The notes under the pieces: generated by a model
Databases searched by the model: none
What the model was told of the DNA's origin: nothing
The model's input: only the letters and a program-made list of their open reading frames with translations
Assembly: GCA_947624335.1 (NCBI GenBank)
Contig: CANQJX010000015.1
Span: 1 to 16,538, forward strand
Direction of reading: 5' to 3'
Length of the DNA stretch: 16,538 nt
Origin: an uncultured Marvinbryantia sp.
GTDB taxonomy: Bacteria; Bacillota; Clostridia; Lachnospirales; Lachnospiraceae
Shown here: positions 12,645 through 16,538 of the stretch, in pieces
Numbering within the stretch: the first letter of the stretch is position 1
How the letters are laid out: the number at the start of each line of letters is the position of its first letter
Translations under genes and position numbers: made by a program

Positions 12645-13943
12645 ATGGCTGGCAGAATAGGGGAACCCAAGATAAGATGTTCTTTTTGCAACAAGAGCGA
12701 AGATCAGGTAAGAAAGCTGATCGCAGGTCCGGGCGGCGTTTTTATCTGCGACGACTGCGTGGAGATCTGCAGCGAGATCATTGAAGAAGAACTGGCGGAG
12801 GAATACACGCAGGAAGGGGCGGAGGAGATCAATCTGCTCAAACCGGAAGAGATTAAAGCGGTGCTGGACGATTATGTGATCGGGCAGGATCAGGCCAAGA
12901 AAGCGCTTTCCGTGGCGGTGTATAACCATTATAAGCGGATTCTGGCAGGCAAGGATCTGGAAGTAGAACTGCAAAAGAGCAATATCCTGATGCTGGGGCC
13001 GACCGGTTCCGGGAAAACGTATCTGGCGCAGACGCTGGCGCGGCTCTTAAACGTTCCGTTTGCGATTGCGGACGCCACCACGCTCACGGAAGCGGGCTAT
13101 GTGGGAGAAGACGTGGAAAATATCCTGCTTAAAATCATTCAGGCCGCCGACTATGATATCGAGCGCGCGCAGCACGGCATCATCTATATTGATGAGATCG
13201 ATAAAATCACCCGCAAATCCGAAAATGTATCCATCACAAGAGATGTATCGGGCGAGGGCGTACAGCAGGCGCTTTTAAAGATTCTGGAAGGGACTGTGGC
13301 AAGCGTGCCCCCGCAGGGCGGCAGAAAACATCCGCAGCAGGAACTGATCCAGATCGATACGACGAATATTTTGTTTATCTGCGGAGGCGCTTTTGAGGGA
13401 ATTGATAAAATCATTGAAACGCGTATGGATACCAAGGCGATCGGCTTTGGGCGTTCGCTTTCCGAAGAAGCGCAGAAGAATGTGGGGGAAGTTCTCAAAA
13501 ATGTTGTCCCGCAGGACTTTGTCAAATACGGCATGATCCCGGAATTTATCGGACGCGTGCCGGTGGTCGTTTCGCTGGACGCGCTGGATGAAGACGCGCT
13601 GGTGCGCATTTTGCGGGAGCCGAAGAATGCGATCATCAAGCAGTACCAGAAATTGTTTGAACTGGACGGCGTAAAGCTGGAATTTGAAGACGAGGCCGTA
13701 CTGGAGATTGCAAAACAGTCTATGGAGCGCAAAACCGGTGCAAGAGGACTGCGCGCCGTGATGGAACAGACGATGCAGGATCTGATGTATACCATACCTT
13801 CCGACGAGACGATTACGGAGTGTACGATTACCAAAGACATGGTGACAGGAGAGGGCGAACCGAAGCTGATTCACAGCGAAGAACGCCTGATCCCGGTGCG
13901 CAATACACACAAAAAAGTAGTGATGACCGCGGAAACCGCCTGA
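12645..13943 (+). CDS. clpX: ATP-dependent Clp protease ATP-binding subunit ClpX
   Basis: This 432-residue hexameric unfoldase selects substrates and feeds them to ClpP. The N-terminal zinc-binding domain has C12, C15, C35 and C38 (CSFC and CDDC). In the AAA+ core, Walker A is GPTGSGKT (118-125), the pore loop is GYVGED, Walker B is YIDEID (D183, E184), the RKH loop is R227-K228-H229, and the IGF loop that docks onto ClpP is I266-G267-F268. All key loops are intact, so it should work with the adjacent ClpP. The ATG at 12645 has AAGGGGTGG just upstream. A GTG at 12636 would add three residues but overlaps that site. lon starts 38 nt after the stop. Confidence 0.97.
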   Translation: MAGRIGEPKIRCSFCNKSEDQVRKLIAGPGGVFICDDCVEICSEIIEEELAEEYTQEGAEEINLLKPEEIKAVLDDYVIGQDQAKKALSVAVYNHYKRILAGKDLEVELQKSNILMLGPTGSGKTYLAQTLARLLNVPFAIADATTLTEAGYVGEDVENILLKIIQAADYDIERAQHGIIYIDEIDKITRKSENVSITRDVSGEGVQQALLKILEGTVASVPPQGGRKHPQQELIQIDTTNILFICGGAFEGIDKIIETRMDTKAIGFGRSLSEEAQKNVGEVLKNVVPQDFVKYGMIPEFIGRVPVVVSLDALDEDALVRILREPKNAIIKQYQKLFELDGVKLEFEDEAVLEIAKQSMERKTGARGLRAVMEQTMQDLMYTIPSDETITECTITKDMVTGEGEPKLIHSEERLIPVRNTHKKVVMTAETA

Positions 13944-13981
13944 TCGGCAAAAGCCCGCGGCACGGGTCAATGAGGAAAAGC

Positions 13982-16330
13982 ATGACAGAAATAATAAAGA
14001 ATATCCCCGCGATAGCGCTGCGGGGGATGACTATTCTTCCGGCGATGATCGTTCATTTCGACATCAGCCGGAAGAAATCTATTAAGGCGGTGGAGAAAGC
14101 GATGCTGCGGGAGCAGCGTCTGTTTGTGGTGACGCAGAAAGCCGCGGAGGTGGCGGACCCGGTGATGGAGGATCTGTACCGCGTGGGAACGATTGTACAG
14201 ATCAAACAGGTGGTAAAGCTGCCGAAAAATATTGTGCGCGTGCTGGCGGAGGGCGTGCAGCGCGCGGAACTGACCGATCTTACCGAGGAGGAAGGCTTCC
14301 TGGAAGCCGAGGTTGCCGTTTACGGCGAGGAAGAGCAGCCGGAGGAACCGATGCGGGAGGCGCTGCTTCGCTCTTTAAAGGAAGCGTTTGAAACATATTG
14401 CCGTGTGAACGGAAAGATGAGCAAAGAACTGACGCATCAGATTTTTGAAATCCGCGACCTGGAGAAAGCGGCCGGACAGATCGCCATGAATCTGCCGCTG
14501 TATTACGAACAGAAGCAAAGGGTGCTTGAAGCGTCGGATCTGCAGGAGCGGTGCGAACTGCTGCTGACGATTATGGAAAAAGAGGTCGATATTCTAAAAC
14601 TCCGGCAGGAGCTGCAGGAGAAGGTCAAAGAGCGGATCGACCAGAACCAGCGGGAATATTATATGCGCGAACAGATGAAGCTGATTCGCGAGGAACTCAA
14701 AGAAGACAACGTAAACGAGGCGGATCTGTTTGAAGAAGAACTGGCAGGATTAAAAGCGTCGGACGCGGTAAAGGAGAAGATCAAAAAAGAGATCGACCGC
14801 TACCGCAGCGCAGGCATGTATTCGGGAGAAGCTTCCGTCATCCGCGGGTACATCGAGATTCTTCTGGAAATGCCATGGGATAAGACGTCCAGGGACAGCA
14901 AAGACCTGGAGCGTGCGCGCGCGATTCTGGAAGCCGATCACTACGGGCTGGAAAAGGTGAAGGAGCGTATTTTGGAATTTCTGGCGGTGCGGATTTTAAC
15001 AAAGAAGGGCGACAGCCCGATTCTGTGCCTGGTGGGGCCGCCCGGAACAGGCAAAACTTCCATCGCCAAATCGATTGCCCGCGCGCTGAACAAAAAATAT
15101 GTGCGGTTAAGCCTGGGCGGCGTGCGCGACGAGGCGGAGATCCGCGGGCACCGGAGGACTTATATCGGAGCGATGCCGGGAAGAATTGCCAACGGCTTAA
15201 AACTGGCGGGCGTGAAAAATCCGCTGATGCTGCTGGACGAGATCGACAAACTCAGCAGCGATTATAACGGCGATACCGCTTCCGCCATGCTGGAGGTGCT
15301 GGACTCTGAACAAAATAATAAGTTCCGCGACCACTATGTGGAGATTCCGCTGGATTTGTCGGAAGTGCTGTTTATTGCCACTGCAAACGACGTGCAGACG
15401 ATCCCGCGGCCGCTTCTCGACCGCATGGAACTGATTGAGGTCAGCAGTTATACGGAAAACGAAAAATTCCATATCGCAAAGGAACATCTCTGGCAGAAAC
15501 AGGTGGAGCGCAACGGACTGACGCCGGAGCGTATTTCGATTTCCGACGCGGCGATCCGCAAGATCATAACAGGCTATACAAAAGAAGCGGGCGTACGTTC
15601 GCTGGAGCGCAAACTGGGCGAGATCTGCCGCAAGGCGGCGCGTGAGATCCTGGAACACAAAAAGAAAACCGTCCGCGTTACGGAAGAAAAACTGCCGAAA
15701 TATCTGGGCAAAGTCCGTTATACCATCCAGCAATTAAACGGCAGCAACGAAATCGGCATTGTCCGCGGGCTGGCGTGGACCAGCGTGGGCGGCGAAACGC
15801 TGCAGGTGGAAGTAAACGTCATGCCGGGAAAAGGAGAATTTCATCTGACGGGCCAGATCGGCGACGTGATGAAGGAATCGGCGCAGGCGGGGATCAGCTA
15901 CATACGGGCGGTAAGCGCGGAGTATCATATAGCGGAAGACTTTTTCCGCAAGCATGATATTCATATTCATATTCCGGAAGGAGCGGTGCCCAAGGACGGC
16001 CCCTCCGCGGGCGTGACGATGGCGACGGCGATGATCTCTGCGATCACGGGGATTCCCGTGCGCGCGGACGTGGCAATGACCGGCGAGATTACCCTGCGCG
16101 GGCGCGTGCTTCCCATCTGCGGCTTGAAAGAAAAGCTTCTGGCGGCGAAAAACGCCGGCATTAAAACGGTATTTGTACCGGAAAAGAACCGGACGGACAT
16201 CGAAGAAATTGCAAAAGAAATCAAAAAAGGTCTGGAGATCCGCTATGCGGAGACGATGGAAGACATCCTCCCCGGCGCGCTGGCCGCTTCGCCAATGGAA
16301 AAGCGGACGGGCCGGAAAAATAAAAAGTAA
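13982..16330 (+). CDS. lon: ATP-dependent protease Lon (LonA type)
   Basis: This 782-residue protease unfolds and degrades damaged and regulatory proteins in a single polypeptide. The N-terminal substrate domain (about 9-200: IPAIALRGMTILP) and a charged coiled-coil region (about 200-300) precede the AAA+ domain. That domain has Walker A GPPGTGKTS (352-360) and Walker B LLDEIDKL (D419, E420). The C-terminal peptidase domain has catalytic S675 in PKDGPSAG and K718 in GLKEKLLAA, a Ser-Lys dyad with the same 43-residue spacing as E. coli S679/K722. There is no transmembrane insert, so it is LonA rather than LonB. I prefer the ATG at 13982 because GAGGAA lies just upstream; an in-frame ATG at 13970 has a weaker site, and the frame upstream of that overlaps clpX. 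Confidence 0.97.
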   Translation: MTEIIKNIPAIALRGMTILPAMIVHFDISRKKSIKAVEKAMLREQRLFVVTQKAAEVADPVMEDLYRVGTIVQIKQVVKLPKNIVRVLAEGVQRAELTDLTEEEGFLEAEVAVYGEEEQPEEPMREALLRSLKEAFETYCRVNGKMSKELTHQIFEIRDLEKAAGQIAMNLPLYYEQKQRVLEASDLQERCELLLTIMEKEVDILKLRQELQEKVKERIDQNQREYYMREQMKLIREELKEDNVNEADLFEEELAGLKASDAVKEKIKKEIDRYRSAGMYSGEASVIRGYIEILLEMPWDKTSRDSKDLERARAILEADHYGLEKVKERILEFLAVRILTKKGDSPILCLVGPPGTGKTSIAKSIARALNKKYVRLSLGGVRDEAEIRGHRRTYIGAMPGRIANGLKLAGVKNPLMLLDEIDKLSSDYNGDTASAMLEVLDSEQNNKFRDHYVEIPLDLSEVLFIATANDVQTIPRPLLDRMELIEVSSYTENEKFHIAKEHLWQKQVERNGLTPERISISDAAIRKIITGYTKEAGVRSLERKLGEICRKAAREILEHKKKTVRVTEEKLPKYLGKVRYTIQQLNGSNEIGIVRGLAWTSVGGETLQVEVNVMPGKGEFHLTGQIGDVMKESAQAGISYIRAVSAEYHIAEDFFRKHDIHIHIPEGAVPKDGPSAGVTMATAMISAITGIPVRADVAMTGEITLRGRVLPICGLKEKLLAAKNAGIKTVFVPEKNRTDIEEIAKEIKKGLEIRYAETMEDILPGALAASPMEKRTGRKNKK

Positions 16331-16368
16331 GCGGCGGACGGAGGTACAGAGAAAGGAGAATGCGGGCA

Positions 16369-16538
16369 ATGATGATCAAAAGCGCGGAACTTGAGAATGT
16401 ATGCGGGTTTACCAGCCAACTGCCCGCCAACGAAAAACCGGAGGTTGCCTTTGCAGGCAAATCAAACGTAGGCAAGTCGTCGCTGATCAATGCGCTGATG
16501 AACCGCAAATCTCTGGCGCGCACAAGCGCTCAGCCTGG
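16369..16538 (+). CDS. engB: Ribosome biogenesis GTPase EngB/YsxC, N-terminal part (partial)
   Basis: Fifty-six codons lie before the right edge. The sequence shows the family's start, with KSAELENVCGFTSQLP followed by PEVAFAGKSNVGKSSLINAL. The P-loop is GKSNVGKSS (30-38) and ARTSAQPG lies in the switch I region. EngB is a small GTPase needed for large-subunit ribosome assembly. It follows lon in many Firmicutes, which supports the call. AAAGGAG (16352-16358) lies 10 nt before the ATG at 16369. An in-frame ATG at 16360 is too close to that site, and a second ATG follows immediately at 16372. Confidence 0.93.
   Translation, partial: MMIKSAELENVCGFTSQLPANEKPEVAFAGKSNVGKSSLINALMNRKSLARTSAQP

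Noticed and set aside
13820..13981. 54-codon extension of Lon into clpX
   Set aside because: It overlaps the ClpX C-terminus in another frame, and the ribosome binding site GAGGAA points to 13982.
15197..16369. Two long minus-strand open frames opposite lon
   Set aside because: Lon's ATPase and peptidase motifs read through the whole region on the plus strand; the antisense products have no recognisable features.
1..16538. CRISPR arrays, tRNA/rRNA genes, insertion sequences, phage or toxin-antitoxin loci
   Set aside because: None seen: no regular spaced repeats, no transposase or integrase motifs, and the window is almost fully occupied by recognisable housekeeping genes. The XRE gene is paired with a CYTH enzyme, not a toxin-like partner.

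Overview
The window reads as a stretch of chromosome from a low-to-mid GC (about 50-55% by eye) Gram-positive anaerobe, most likely Clostridia and probably Lachnospiraceae. Three things point there: the trigger factor-clpP-clpX-lon-engB order, the ecfA1-ecfA2-ecfT-truA module, and strong GGAGG-type ribosome binding sites with TTGACA/TATAAT promoters. This placement is inferred from gene order and protein character, not from a search. Base and codon use look even throughout. I see no insertion sequence, phage gene, CRISPR array, tRNA or rRNA.

Layout. (1) 1-97 is the leftward start of a ketopantoate-reductase-like gene, divergent from a rightward cyclophilin-GNAT pair (276-1570). The two promoters lie back to back. 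(2) 1536-4306 is a MetQ-type binding protein, a terminator, then metN-metI, making one methionine-type ABC importer. (3) 4349-5839 is malQ. (4) 5848-9134 is ecfA1-ecfA2-ecfT-truA. Genes from metN to truA are tightly packed on one strand and end at a hairpin terminator at 9131-9167. (5) 9152-9957 is a leftward pair, a CYTH-domain protein followed by an XRE regulator. (6) 10067-10612 is a DJ-1/PfpI protein, transcribed divergently from that pair through unusually interleaved promoters. (7) 10687 to the right edge is the protein-quality-control block tig-clpP-clpX-lon, followed by the start of engB.

How the genes work together. MetQ should capture the ligand outside the cell for MetI/MetN to import. 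The two Ecf ATPases and EcfT form a shared energising module that needs vitamin-binding S components encoded elsewhere. Trigger factor receives nascent chains, while ClpXP and Lon degrade damaged or regulatory proteins.

No wholly new system is visible; this is mainly housekeeping DNA. The points most worth a second look are regulatory: face-to-face promoters with a two-turn inverted repeat between the CYTH/XRE pair and the DJ-1 gene, a promoter whose -35 lies inside the metQ terminator stem, a near-consensus promoter inside the 3' end of the GNAT gene, and a MetQ homologue with no lipobox cysteine.
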